From Pelargonium nanum (taxonomy: Eukaryota; Streptophyta; Magnoliopsida; Geraniales; Geraniaceae), in NCBI GenBank assembly GCA_036897485.1, contig JAYMTF010000095.1, positions 1-54,539 of the forward strand: a stretch of DNA of 54,539 nucleotides, in the 5' to 3' direction. The notes below the pieces were generated by a model, which was given only the letters and a program-made list of their open reading frames with translations, did no database searches and was not told the DNA's origin. Below, one piece after another: positions 17,906 through 35,136 of this stretch; positions within the stretch are counted from its first letter, which is position 1, and every line of letters starts with the position of its first letter. Made by a program: the position numbers and the translations under genes.

Positions 17906-20900
17906 ATGGAAAAAAATAACCTTCATATAGACTCATTTGATCACCGGACGGAGCTTCTATCTCCAGCGGCTCTTGCCGTCGGCGAGCCTCTCGCAGCTCG
18001 TGAACCGTCGTGGCGGCTCAGCATGGATGATATCCGACTGCCGCAAAGAAACCTAGACGCTCATTTCGGGTTCTTTCACTTCATTAACACAATGAGTAAG
18101 TGATATCTCTCATTTATCATAATGTTATTATTTAGAAACATAATCGGCATTTTGAATTTAAATTTGTGTTAACGCTACTTTCGACTCCAAAATTTGCAAG
18201 TTCGGATCATGTAAATAACCCGACCAAATTTCGGTATTTTTAAAAAAGTTTGTGAGTCGGGTCGTTAACACATTTAGCATGTAAGAAAGAAGTCTTAATC
18301 TAAATCGACCCACACCACATCTAGGTCGGGTTCAAGGACGACTTTTTCCAACCAATCAAAAATGACACCTCTATGAATTCTTGGGTTGTAGATGTGTCAG
18401 GTTTTGGGTCAAATTCAAATTGAGAAGACCTAATATGAATATTCGACATGAAAAGAATAAGTTGTCCGACGTTCCGACCGGCCCGCATCTTTTCTATAGG
18501 AAATCATAATTGACCCAAAAATTATGTCTATTTTATGCAAATCAACCCCAAAACATATAGGTCGAAATTCAAGTTTTAGTCCAAATCGTCAGTTCTACTT
18601 TTTATATAAATTGAGTATTAACTTGAAATAATTGTTGGGATGGTGTTGATTTTGTTGATAAACCCAGGGAGGCAGAGAAAGATTACACAATATTACAAAA
18701 GGCAAGACCAGGTTCTACAAGGATTCAATGAAATGGACACATTTACTGAATTGGGCATTTTGCCAGGAAGCTTGACTGAGGTTTGTTGTTAATTTTGATT
18801 GGGTTTGGTTTATTTTGTTGCTTAATTAGTGTACAGCACGCAATTCGGGTTTCGGGTTTTGTTCGGGTTGAAATGTCCCAACTCTTACACGATTTACACG
18901 AAACGTGGGTTGCGAGTTTGTCATGCAAATTGTTAGAGTATAAAACTAATATTAAACCTTCAACTATCAGTTTAACGTTTTAGATGAGTTGATTCTTTAC
19001 ACTAATTGCGTTGGTTGCCCAACTCAATTCACACATCTTCTATCAAGGTTGACCCAAATTGGCCCCAAAATTAATCAACACTATTTTGTGTAAACCAAAT
19101 TCGCAAAAAGTGTGAGTCGAATTTTGGGTGCTTACTGGTTCAAGTTCAAATCGGCAACTATAACCCAGTGCATGAGACTCCCACAGGTATAAAAGGCTAA
19201 AGTGCCAATTAAGCTGCTAAATAAAAATGTGTGATTTTTTTGGCCCGACCTACTTTAGCCCGTGACCCGTATCGCAAGGTATAGTTTCTACGCAAAACCC
19301 ATGAGGCCATGACCAAGAGGACTCACAACCCGAATTTCTCGTGGGCCGATTCTCAACCCAAGTCCATAAAACTCGACCCAAAATCCAAATTGTAAGCTAT
19401 AATAGATGCTTAAAGTCAAGACGACGATACTGTTTTCCTAACTTCAACACGTGACTAATCAAAACTTTTTGTGTTTTTTTGTATAACCAAAATTTGGTAA
19501 TTTTTCAGGATGAAATGAAGCAACTAGCAAAGGGAGAGAAATGGGCAATTCAAGCATCAAATGTAGCAAATATGGTGCTGTTCATAGCAAAAGTGTATGC
19601 TTCAATGGAGAGCAGATCATTGGCTGTGATAGCTTCAACTTTGGACTCACTTTTGGATCTTCTCTCTGGCTTTATTTTGTGGTTCACTGCAAATGCAATG
19701 AAAAAACAAAATGAATATAAGTTCCCAATTGGCAAAAAACGCATGCAACCTGTGGTAAGTGCCTTTTTTTTTTCTTCTCCCGAACGAATTGCAGATAAAT
19801 ACTTTGTACTTAACCCGGGTCTCGGTTTGTTCCTTAGACAAGGAGCGAAGATCGGACCGAAAACCGGTTTGAACCAAAATTGTTTTTTTTTTTTTAACAT
19901 TTAAAATAATGCCGTTTTAAGGATTTAAGAGTGATTTAGTCATTGTGATTAAATTTGGTAGTGCTGAGTTTTTGTTTGTGGGTTGGGTCTGCGAACCGAG
20001 TGCCCTACGAGTTAGTTAGGTTTTCGGCTTCTTTGTCAGGTTTGTCTGGTGGGTTGATTTTTCAAACCCCCAGATTTATATTTTCTTTGTTATCGTTTGA
20101 TGTGAATTAATAAATTAGAAATTTTTCGTTAAAAAAAAAAGGATTTAAGAGTAAATGGGGAAAAACATTTTTTTTTATTTGGAGTGAAATGGAGTGGGCA
20201 ATTTGAGTCTTGGGCCATTTTAGTTTGAAATGAAAATGTTTAACTCAAACTTGACCAAAAAGAGGATCGGGTTGTGAAACGGGTTTAGGATTATTAGTGT
20301 AAAAGTGCAGTTTGTCCGGTTTGGCCCGACCCAAAAATCAATTGGTATTTGTATGAAAATCGCTATATGTGACATAGTCAATCTAAGTTAACATATACAC
20401 ATTTTGTATTTTGCAGGGAATTGTTGTGTTTGCATCAGTAATGGCAACCCTTGGAATGCAAATATTGTTTGAATCGGGTCGAGAGCTTCTTATTAAGGTA
20501 ATCACTAATAATCAACATTTTGAATTTGCGGGCACAAGTAATTCGATATGCATATCTGTAGGTCCAAGTTACATAAAATAGATTCAATCAATATGTTATA
20601 AAGTTGGGTCGTGTAAAGCCCAAAATTTGACCTGAAACTCGTAACCTGCACCCCTGTCAAATCAGACCTTTCCACCATAAACCCGACAAAATCGACTGAA
20701 ACCTGCAACCCGCACCCTATCAAATTAGACCTTTCCACCATAAACCCGACAAAATCGACTGAAACCCATAACCCGCACCCTATCAAATCCTACCTTTCCA
20801 CCGACCACCGTAACCCCGACTAAATCGACCGAAATCCGAATTGTCAGCTCTAATTGCCACTCACTTTTATATATATGCAGTCTCAGCCAGACAGGAACCC

Positions 20901-22220
20901 AGAAAAGGAAAGGTGGATGATTGGGATCATGGTGTCAGTGACAATAGTGAAATTTGCACTGATGATGTATTGTAGAAAATTCAAGAATGAGATTGTTAGG
21001 GCTTATGCTCAAGACCACTTCTTTGATGTCATTACAAATTCAATTGGTCTTGCCACTGCTGTTCTTGCCATCCAATTCTACTGGTGGATTGATCCAACTG
21101 GTGCTATCATTGTAAGTTCTTTACATTTATGTACAATTTTAGATAGAGGTGGCAATTTTGGATTCCGGGTTTAGATTGATAAAGCCTAACCAAATTCGAA
21201 ACAAAAGGGATTCGGGTTCATTTGGGAAATTGGGTCGCCTTCTTCTTCTTCTTCTTCTTTTTTTGCGTGTATTGTGGGGATTAGTGCGTGTTTGTCTGAT
21301 ATGACACGAAATCTCCACAAGATATAGTCGACCAACCTACAAATTGATCGGATTCCAAATTTACTAATTTGGTCGTGAACTAGTTTGGGAAACGGGTGTT
21401 GATTGGTCAAACCCAGTGTTTTGAAACTCGGGTTGGAAGTCACATCGGTCTGACCAAATTGACTAATTGAGCACACGTTTAGAAAAAGCTGGTGCTGACA
21501 AATCAAAATTCTAACTAGTGTTTTGAAACTCGATTTGCAAGTCATCGGTTCATTGATTATGCTATTGGTTTGACCATAACGACATTGATCATACCGAATT
21601 TTTAAAACTCGGGTTGAAAGTCAAACCAGTTTGTTAATTGAGTTATTGTTTTTTCACTAAGACGACTAATTGGGCCCATCCTTGAAAACCAACTTAAGCG
21701 TTAAATTACTTTTTGCCCTTAATATTGTCCTAATATCTAGGCCCTTGTACACTAACTTCAACTTAAAATTACGAGTTTGCCCTTGTAATTGGTCAGTTAC
21801 GCGTAAAATTACATTTTTGCCCTTCTAATTGTCCCCATATCTATGCAGATAGCTCTCTATACAATGAGTACATGGGCAAGGACAGTGATGGAAAATGTAT
21901 GGTCCCTGATTGGGAGGACAGCTCCACCAAACTACATAGCAAAGTTGACCTATTTGATATGGAACCATGACTCAAAGATCAAGCACATTGAGACTGTGAG
22001 GGCATACACATTTGGGAGCCAATACTTTGTGGAGGTTCACATAGTGTTGCCTGAGGAGATGGCTCTTGGTGAGGCCCACAATGTTGGAGAGACACTTCAA
22101 GAGAAGCTTGAGAAGCTTCATGAAGTGGAGAGAGCTTTTGTTCATGTGGATTTTGATATTACTCACAAGATAGAGCACAAGCCAATTAAGGACAATGTGA
22201 TGGTTGAGAAGAGTGTGTAG
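17906..22220 (+). CDS. Metal tolerance protein, Mn-type CDF transporter (MTP9/10 group)
   Basis: Cation diffusion facilitator that probably exports Mn2+ from the cytosol into the vacuole or a Golgi/prevacuolar compartment by proton exchange. Exons 17906-18095, 18668-18780, 19509-19754, 20417-20497, 20881-21111, 21849-22220; 410 residues, usual for the group. The hydrophilic N-terminus carries a conserved YYKRQ segment. The two metal-site motifs are of the Mn-CDF DxxxD form: DSLLD (about 147-151) and DHFFD (about 255-259), where Zn-CDFs have HxxxD. Membrane segments surround these and the C-terminus is the cytosolic dimer domain (SLIGRTAPP onward, ending KSV). There is no His-rich loop, another Mn-CDF trait. 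Arabidopsis MTP10 and MTP9 are the closest proteins I recall. The introns hold repeat-derived sequence: a 63-bp tandem repeat in intron 4, and in intron 5 a TAGAG-type left end at 21143 and a CTT microsatellite near 21240. Confidence 0.94.
20641..20834 (+). repeat. Three tandem units of about 60 bp in MTP intron 4
   Basis: Units start at about 20643, 20701 and 20764. Each contains CAAATC/CAAATTAGACC, CTTTCCACC, CCCGAC and AAATCGACTGAAA variants. They abut a right end GAATTGTCAGCTCTA (20839-20853), so the array was probably built from the inside of a TAGAG-end dispersed element. Confidence 0.7.
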
Positions 22221-23180
22221 ATCAATGAAGTTTTTTTTTTTTTGAAAAATGATGTAATTTAAATACTTATATACTATGTTTTGATGGAAGTTTTGTGATT
22301 GTTTAACTTGATGTACTAATTTTTTCTTTGGTTTATTAAGTTTGAGCCATCAATTTACTTCCTTTCTCAAGCGTAATAGCAAAGATCGGCTATTTTGAAA
22401 AATTATATATATAAGTGTGTCTCATATATAGCTCGTATTAGTTATTTTAGTAATGATTTGATCGAATAAGTAATATATTTTATAAATTATTTTATGGACT
22501 TTCGAATAAAAAGTTTAGTCTTATACCATAGGAAACAAATCAACAAAATCCTTTTTATCATTTGGCCGTTGAATCGGGCCTTCCGATATCAACCCTCGTA
22601 TTTTTCATGGTAAATTCACAACTCACGCGTACTTGCACCTCCTATGGGCTAAAAAAAGTTTTCCAAATCAAACTAATAACGACTTAAAATCCAAATTGCT
22701 AGATTTAGGAATTATCATATGCAATCTTAACATGCAAAAATGCAAACGAATTTAAAGTATTTGCGGGTTTGAACCCGAATTGCTAGTCCTAAGTATTAAA
22801 GTTGGCAATTGGTGCATGCACTTTATGTTGAAGGACGATTTTGTATCGCACGACCAAACACGATTACGACTTGTTTAGTAATCATGTTGAACGGTTGAAC
22901 ACGAACATGACACATACAACTCGATAACTAAATGAGTTGTGTTGACATGAACATGATCCAACACTGTTAGCACGCTGTTATGATAATTATACAATTATAC
23001 CATTAATTATATGTGTTGGGCTTATTGTGACTGTCGTATGTGTACGTGTCACAACACGAACTCGACAAGATTACAAAATATGTGAACCAAAACACGCATA
23101 TTCCGCGCTGTGTGTCGGCACGAATAGCACCTCTTTAGTATTCCTCAATTGTGATAGCAGAAACGAGTAAAGGGATACCC
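22221..23180. other. Intergenic region downstream of MTP
   Basis: Contains the MTP 3'UTR. It also has a right end of the dispersed family (CCGAATTGCTAGTCCTA near 22775-22792) and, at 22830-23120, a patch of CGTGTTGACATGAACATGATCC-type sequence of the kind common in plant intergenic repeats. No gene seen. Confidence 0.5.
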
Positions 23181-23245
23181 TACTCTCATGTCCAAACAAG
23201 CACCCATAAAGGGTATTATCGTAGTTAAACACGTCTCAGCCAAAA

Positions 23246-23290
23246 TTAGGGTTTTTGCGTGGCCATCGTCCTCTTCCGCTACTATATATA
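23246..23290 (+). promoter_or_regulatory. Telo-box and TATA element of the non-coding RNA unit
   Basis: TTAGGGTTTTT (telo-box AAACCCTAA on the other strand) at 23246-23256 is followed 27 bases later by TATATATA at 23283-23290, then a pyrimidine-rich stretch without a long reading frame. Telo-box plus TATA is the known promoter layout of plant snoRNA genes and clusters. It precedes the snoRNA candidate by about 150 bp. Confidence 0.6.
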
Positions 23291-23442
23291 CAACACCATC
23301 AACAATTCTTCAATCTCATCTCCTACTCTTTCTCTGTAATTTCTGCAGCAGATTCGATTCAATTGTTGCGATTCGATTTCATTTCGTTTCAATTGTTGAG
23401 TTTAGATTCAGTTTTTTTTGGGTTAAATTGTTGTGAATTTAT

Positions 23443-23524
23443 GGCCAGTGATGTATGAGAATTGTCCGTACCATCTGAGAACATCATTGTCTCTGATGCA
23501 TCAAAACCTCTAGCTTCTGAGGCT
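23443..23524 (+). ncRNA. C/D-box snoRNA candidate
   Basis: Box C-like GTGATGT at 23448-23454 (last base differs from RUGAUGA); box D' CTGA at 23475-23478; box C' TGATG at 23494-23498; box D CTGA at 23517-23520. A 4-bp terminal stem pairs GGCC (23443-23446) with GGCT (23521-23524) directly outside boxes C and D. Box order, the 82-nt length and the spacing are those of a 2'-O-methylation guide. The possible guide stretches are the 10-14 bases before D' (GTCCGTACCAT) and before D (AACCTCTAGCTT). I could not match either to an rRNA or snRNA site from memory, so the target is unknown. Confidence 0.55.
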
Positions 23525-23629
23525 CTTTATCTTCTCTCTCTCTCTTTTTTGTCGTAATTTTTTATTTGAATTTTTGTGATTTTTGGCTGTGAGGATTTAC
23601 ATATTGTACCATCAAACTGTGAAAGCCAA

Positions 23630-24045
23630 TGGCTTGTTGATGCTATTTTCAATTTCTGAGCCTTTTTTGAAAATAATTCTCAGTGATTTTCTCGTTAAAC
23701 AAACATAGGGTTGCTATAGAAGGTAAATGAAAGTCTCGGACTGGTGGCTTGTTGATTTATCATCCGATTTCGGGTTTTTTGAAAGAAAAAAACTGAGTGA
23801 TTTTCGCGGGAAACAAACAGATTTTTAGTTTATAAAGTAAATTTGAGTTACCTTCTGATAGCTTGTTGAGCTTTTGTTGATAATTGATGTTTTCAACAAT
23901 TTGATTTGTAAGTGATTTTCTCAGAAGTTTTAGCCTAATTTTATTGGTTGGTCGATGGTCAGTTGATGCTTTTATTACCAATTTTTGATGTTTTATTTAG
24001 GAATTTTCCTTGTGATTTTCTCGGGAAACAAACAAAGGGGTTGGG
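23630..24045 (+). repeat. About four diverged 115-bp linker repeats upstream of the H/ACA-like RNA
   Basis: GCTTGTTGA-like starts at about 23632, 23748, 23864 and 23950 (GTCAGTTGATG). Each is followed about 45-60 bases on by GTGATTTTCTCGGGAAACAAAC or a variant (about 23681, 23796, 23911, 24011). No coding potential. A further copy of the AAACAAACAGAG part precedes the second H/ACA-like RNA near 24601. Confidence 0.6.
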
Positions 24046-24061
24046 ATGGAAAAAAGGCAAT

Positions 24062-24193
24062 AAATTAGAGTCTCTGATACGCTTACTTGATAGCGTCTTT
24101 AGCGCTGTACGTTGCCAAAAGCTATTTGGGTGCTGAGATTCTGGCGCTTCCTTATTGAAATAAGGCCTAGTGCATTCAGATGTTCCCACACTT
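24062..24193 (+). ncRNA. H/ACA-like structured RNA, copy 1
   Basis: The unit of about 132 nt is repeated at 24629-24762 and ends CCCACA+3 nt, as H/ACA snoRNAs do (ACA at 24188-24190). The 3' half folds as an outer GGG/CCC and CTGA/TCAG stem (GGGTGCTGA ... TCAGATGTTCCC), an internal loop that could be a guide pocket, and an upper CCTTATT/AATAAGG hairpin. In the 5' half ACGCT pairs with AGCGT. I do not find a perfect H box (ANANNA) between the halves, which is the weak point. The role would be pseudouridylation guide; the target is unknown. Confidence 0.42.
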
Positions 24194-24628
24194 ATTTTCA
24201 TCATAACATTTTTTGTTACAATCTTATGTTTGTTCAAAAAAATTCACATGTTTTTACAATCTTATTTATCCATCATAATTCATAACTATAGATATCTATA
24301 ATTGGCTCGACAAAGAAAATGAATTCGGGCGGGGCGCTCTGTGCCTAAAAATTTATTGGGACGGGTACGAGTGTAAATAGCTGATGTAGTATCATCTAAT
24401 TGACCATGATTTATTGACCGAGAGTCTCAGATCATGATTTATGATTTGAAAGGATTTAAAGAAGTAAAATGACTTAAAAAAATTGATGGTAATAGAGATT
24501 TGTAAATGTATTATTACAAAATCACTGAGAGTTATTTTAAAGTATTGTTAGAATCCTATTTTTGATGTTTTATGTACAAAATTTCCTTTTGTTTTTCTTT
24601 GGAAACAAACAGAGAATAAAAAGGCAAT

Positions 24629-24762
24629 AAATTAGAGTCTCTGAGACGCTTACTTAATAGTGTTTATAGCGCTGTACATTGCCAAAAGCCATTTGGGTGC
24701 TGAGATTCTGGCGCTTCCTTTTCTTTTCACAAGGCTAAGTGCATTCAGATGCTCCCACATTT
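24629..24762 (+). ncRNA. H/ACA-like structured RNA, copy 2
   Basis: Second copy of the unit at 24062, 567 bp downstream in the same orientation. Most of the core is unchanged (AATTAGAGTCTCTGA, AGCGCTGTAC, TTGCCAAAAGC, ATTTGGGTGCTGAGATTCTG). The apical loop differs, but the stem is kept as CCTT/AAGG. ACGCT now pairs with AGTGT through a G-U wobble. The terminal ACA is at 24757-24759 after the same CCC. Sequence change concentrated in the loop supports a real RNA structure. Confidence 0.42.
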
Positions 24763-24799
24763 TTTCTCTATGTAACATATTCGTTACAGTTTTATGTAA

Positions 24800-26141
24800 C
24801 AACCCTTAAAATACTTCTATGAAGTCTTCACTTCCCATTTTGTTAATAACAAAATCCAATTTCACTCTCAATGTCATTCTTAATTTTCATACTGAACCAT
24901 ACTAAAATTGGATTTGTGTTCCGAATCAACTTCAATGTGACCATACTACAGCTGAATTACGAAACTGATAATCAAAACTAACAGAATAGAATGATGTAAT
25001 TTTTCCATTTATTATAGTTAAAATAAAAATATTCATCCTAAAGAGGCTTTGCCAACCAAAGCAGCTTGTGGCTGAGCATTTTAGGTCTCAGATTTGAGTT
25101 ATGGGGAAGAATTATTTGTTAATAGAGGATTGGTCTCAGGTGCGAGCTATGGGGATCAATTATAATAGGAAAGAGCTATCCTTGATGACTGTGTAGCTCA
25201 AATGACAAAAAAAAAAAGAGGCTCTAACTTCATTGAAAGTTATTTGTAACTTCCTCAACCAAAAAGAAAAGAAAAAGAACTTTGTACTTACATGAGTGTT
25301 AGAGTTGGCAATTTGAATCTCGATTTGTGAGCAATCCAACTTGTTGGATGTTCTCGGATTTTCTAAAATCCTACCGGATACAATGCAATCCGAAAATATC
25401 GGAACTGAAACCGATCCTACAAATCCACTCATTCGGATTTCAGATATAGCAATCCTCAATCTGAAATTTGAATAGATCCGATCTGATCGGTTCCCACCTC
25501 TAATGAGCATTAATTACATCTATGATTAAAACTAATTATAAGAGAATGCAGCACTATTTAAATTATAGAGTATTAATTAGCCATGATTTATTGGTTGAGT
25601 CTCTCAGCCAATAAAATCATGGCTGAGAGTCTTTTTTCTCTAAATTATATTAACATAATAAACAATTCAAGTTTAGAGTAATGGATCAGCAACAATACAA
25701 GTGCAGTTCAAAATAGCAAATATGCATGCAAAACATGATTTTCTAATGAAGCATCAAGCCGAGCTGGCAATAGGGACCTAAATTCACGAGCACAAAATCA
25801 GATCACCTTTTTGCAGGTTTGGTCTGCAAAACTACATCTCTTGTCGAATTTACTATGAAAGAAATGCAGATTTGGTTACCTTTTGTGGGTCGAATTAGTG
25901 TTATGACTTTACAACCCAAACCGACCTGAAATCTGAATGGTTGAACATATGAAATATAATCCAGAGAAGTGGGGTATGTTTGGTGCCACAAGTATACAAG
26001 GGCAGTTCAACAATGTGTGCATGCACGCACATATCATGATTTCTTCATGAAGATTAACTTAAGTTTAAATTACAAGATACAATAAACTCTTGTGGTCCAA
26101 CTAGTTTCGGTTACTTACCCTCGAAATAAGCTTCGAACTCC
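24800..26141. other. Intergenic region between the ncRNA unit and KDSA
   Basis: AT-rich. Contains one TAGAG-end element (25300-25502) and, near 25560-25640, two short facing copies of the TTGGTTGAGTCTCTCAGCC/GGCTGAGAGTC type. The KDSA 3'UTR should lie next to 26142. No coding or RNA gene recognised. Confidence 0.5.
25300..25502. repeat. hAT-like MITE of the TAGAG-end family
   Basis: The left end TAGAGTTGGCAATTTGAA pairs with the right end, which inverted reads TAGAGGTGGGAACC. The flanks ATGAGTGT and ATGAGCAT match at 6 of 8 positions, consistent with an aged 8-bp target duplication. 203 bp, non-coding, rich in CGGATT/AATCCG words. Confidence 0.55.
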
Positions 26142-32860
<6,719 letters not shown>

Positions 32861-32924
32861 CTCCTCTGCTTTGCTACAAATACAATACAGATGAAAATGA
32901 AACCCCATGTCAGAATCACAAGTA

Positions 32925-33935
32925 TTTCTAGTCCAAGAAAAGAAACTCGGAACAAAATTAATAGTATAATTTGGGCAATGAAGAGTCACAATTATGATAA
33001 ATTCGTTGGCAAATTCACTGATCTAGTTCGCTAATATATTTATTTTATTTTTTTTGCAAAAAACATCACAAAGATGGATCCGAGAACATAAACAACGAAT
33101 CAGAATCACAATTATTTCTAGTCCAAAAATGATACTCAGAACGCACAGTCTACCTATGCAAAATACACTGGTGAATTCACTGATCTAGTCTAAAAATCAA
33201 CAAAAAGTTACATAAATCATCACAATGATAGATCGAACTACATGAACACCGAACCAGAAGCACAATTAATTCTAGTCCAAAAATGAAACTCAGAACAAAA
33301 TAGACAGAACAATATGTGCAATGCACAGTTTGTCTTCGGCCGAAGCTCCAGGTTAGAGCATTCGTTTAATTGAGCAGTTGAGTTCACTGATCTAGTCCGA
33401 ATATGAACAAAAATCATCACAAAGATGGATTAAACTACATGAACAACGAATCAGAATCACAATTATTTTAGTCCAAAAATGAAACTCAGAATAAAATTAA
33501 CAGAACAATTCGGGAAATGCACAGTTAAATTATGCTAAATACATTAATGAATTCACTGATCTAGTCCAAAAATCCACAAAACTTTACAAAAATCATCACA
33601 AAGATGGATCAAACTACATGAACAACAGATCGGACGGAACAATTTGGGCAATGCACAGTCAAATTATCCTAAACACATTAGTGAATTCACTTATCTAGTC
33701 CAAAAAATCAACAAAACTTCACAAATATAATCACGAAGACGGATCGAACTACATGAACAACGAATCAGAATCACAATTATTTCTAACAAAATCGATTGTA
33801 TAATTTGGTCAACGCAAAGTCAAATTATGCTAAATACGATTCTGAAATCACTGATCTAGTCCAAAAACGAACAAAAATTTGCAAAAATCATCACAAGCTG
33901 GATCGGATTACATGAACAACAAATCAGTATCGTCG
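32925..33935 (-). repeat. Tandem array in the KDSA 5'UTR intron
   Basis: Variants of TTCACTGATCTAGTCCAAAA recur at about 33013, 33178, 33383, 33551, 33684 and 33845. Between them lie ATCATCACAAAGATGGATC, ACTACATGAACAACGAATCA and CAGAATCACAATTATTTCTA variants. The spacing is about 130-205 bp, typically 165. Six diverged units fill nearly the whole 1.1-kb leader intron. Non-coding. Confidence 0.85.
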
Positions 33936-33992
33936 AAACTGAAACTGAATTTGCAAAACTGGAATCGATGAGCATGCGATAAGATCATTTAC

Positions 33993-34110
33993 CTGTTGAA
34001 ACTGAGATCTGATCTCAAGCTTTTGTGGTTGCTGTGTTCGTTTCGGAGTCGGAGAGTGAGAGAGTGAGTGAGGACTGAGCAGTAACTACTTGCTAGTGAG
34101 GACAGTACTC
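33993..34110 (-). other. KDSA: KDSA 5' untranslated exon
   Basis: On the minus strand TTTCAACAG|GTAAAT at 33993/33992 is a consensus donor, and GTAG or CAG acceptors sit a few bases before the ATG at 32860. The exon itself has a purine/pyrimidine-biased leader (CTCACTCACTCTCTCACTCT-like). The outer end is not defined. A leader intron of about 1.1 kb is common in plant housekeeping genes. Confidence 0.55.
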
Positions 34111-34119
34111 GAGTTTTGA

Positions 34120-35136
34120 TTGTCTACTGAGTCTCTTCTGGAGAGATAGGTGAACCCGCAAGCTTCATTGGATCTGAGCCGTTGAAAGGAACAGTTACAA
34201 AAACGGCACCGTATTTGGCTATGCTAAATTCACTTATTCGACTAGCCCAACTACCATATATCCAAAGGTGTGCGAATCAATCGGGTTTTAATGTAAAATG
34301 TGTGAATTTGTTGAACTGTAGGTGGGCCATTTCAATTTCGAGTTTGACGTTTCGGAACGTAGATTGGTTCGAGATTTTTATGTAAAAATTGCATATTCCC
34401 CTGACGTAGAGGTGGGAGATCGATTTTGGGGTAAAAATGTTTAACAAGAACCCGACTAAGAAAGGGTGTGGTTTTGGATTGTTGGTCGGGTTATTTGAGT
34501 TTTGCATGTAAAATGGGCGGATTCATGCGGGATTGCCTGTACCCGACCCAAAACATGGTCCATACCCAATTCTCTTGCCCAAATAAATCAGTTGGTCCAA
34601 CATTGGCTTATTGCTACTTCGGTTCAGGGGCGGAACCCGACTCGAAAAGGGTGCGGGCTCATTCAGATTATGGGTAGAGTTGAAAATTTGGACTTAAACC
34701 ACTCGAGCACCCAATCAACTTTCAGACTGAGAAAGATCTATCCATTTGTGGGTTGGGTTGGGCAATCCGGACATTTTGCAAGTAAAACCGGACCTGAGCC
34801 ACTACCGCAAACGAACCTGCTTCTCTGATGGTTACAAAATACAGGTCGGGCCAATTTGGATTTCACACGAAATATGTATAGGCCACCTTACGTTATTTGA
34901 AACCGCAAATAAAACGGTCTGAATTTCGAGTATCTGCGAATTCGGATCCAATTTATACCTTATCATATACAAGCTCAATACATTCAAATATGTCCATGAT
35001 TGGGATCTGACAAAAAAGGAACAAGCACACAACTGATATCAAACAGTGCAACATTTAGAGGGCAACTTGAATATGAGCATTTCCATTAACAAAAGCTTTA
35101 CAATCTCACACTAATTTCAAAAACTGTCAAAAAAAA
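34120..35136. other. Intergenic region between KDSA and the PPR gene
   Basis: Contains degraded dispersed repeats: a TAGAGGTGGGAGATCG left end near 34409, and runs of ACCCGAC/GGGTCGGG words through 34440-34860. The reading frames here are made of this repeat sequence and are not taken as genes. The PPR 3'UTR lies next to 35136. Confidence 0.5.

Noticed and set aside
23188-23458. Short reading frames in the leader of the non-coding RNA unit
   Set aside because: Low-complexity Ser/Leu/Phe translations from pyrimidine-rich leader; the second frame overlaps the snoRNA box C.
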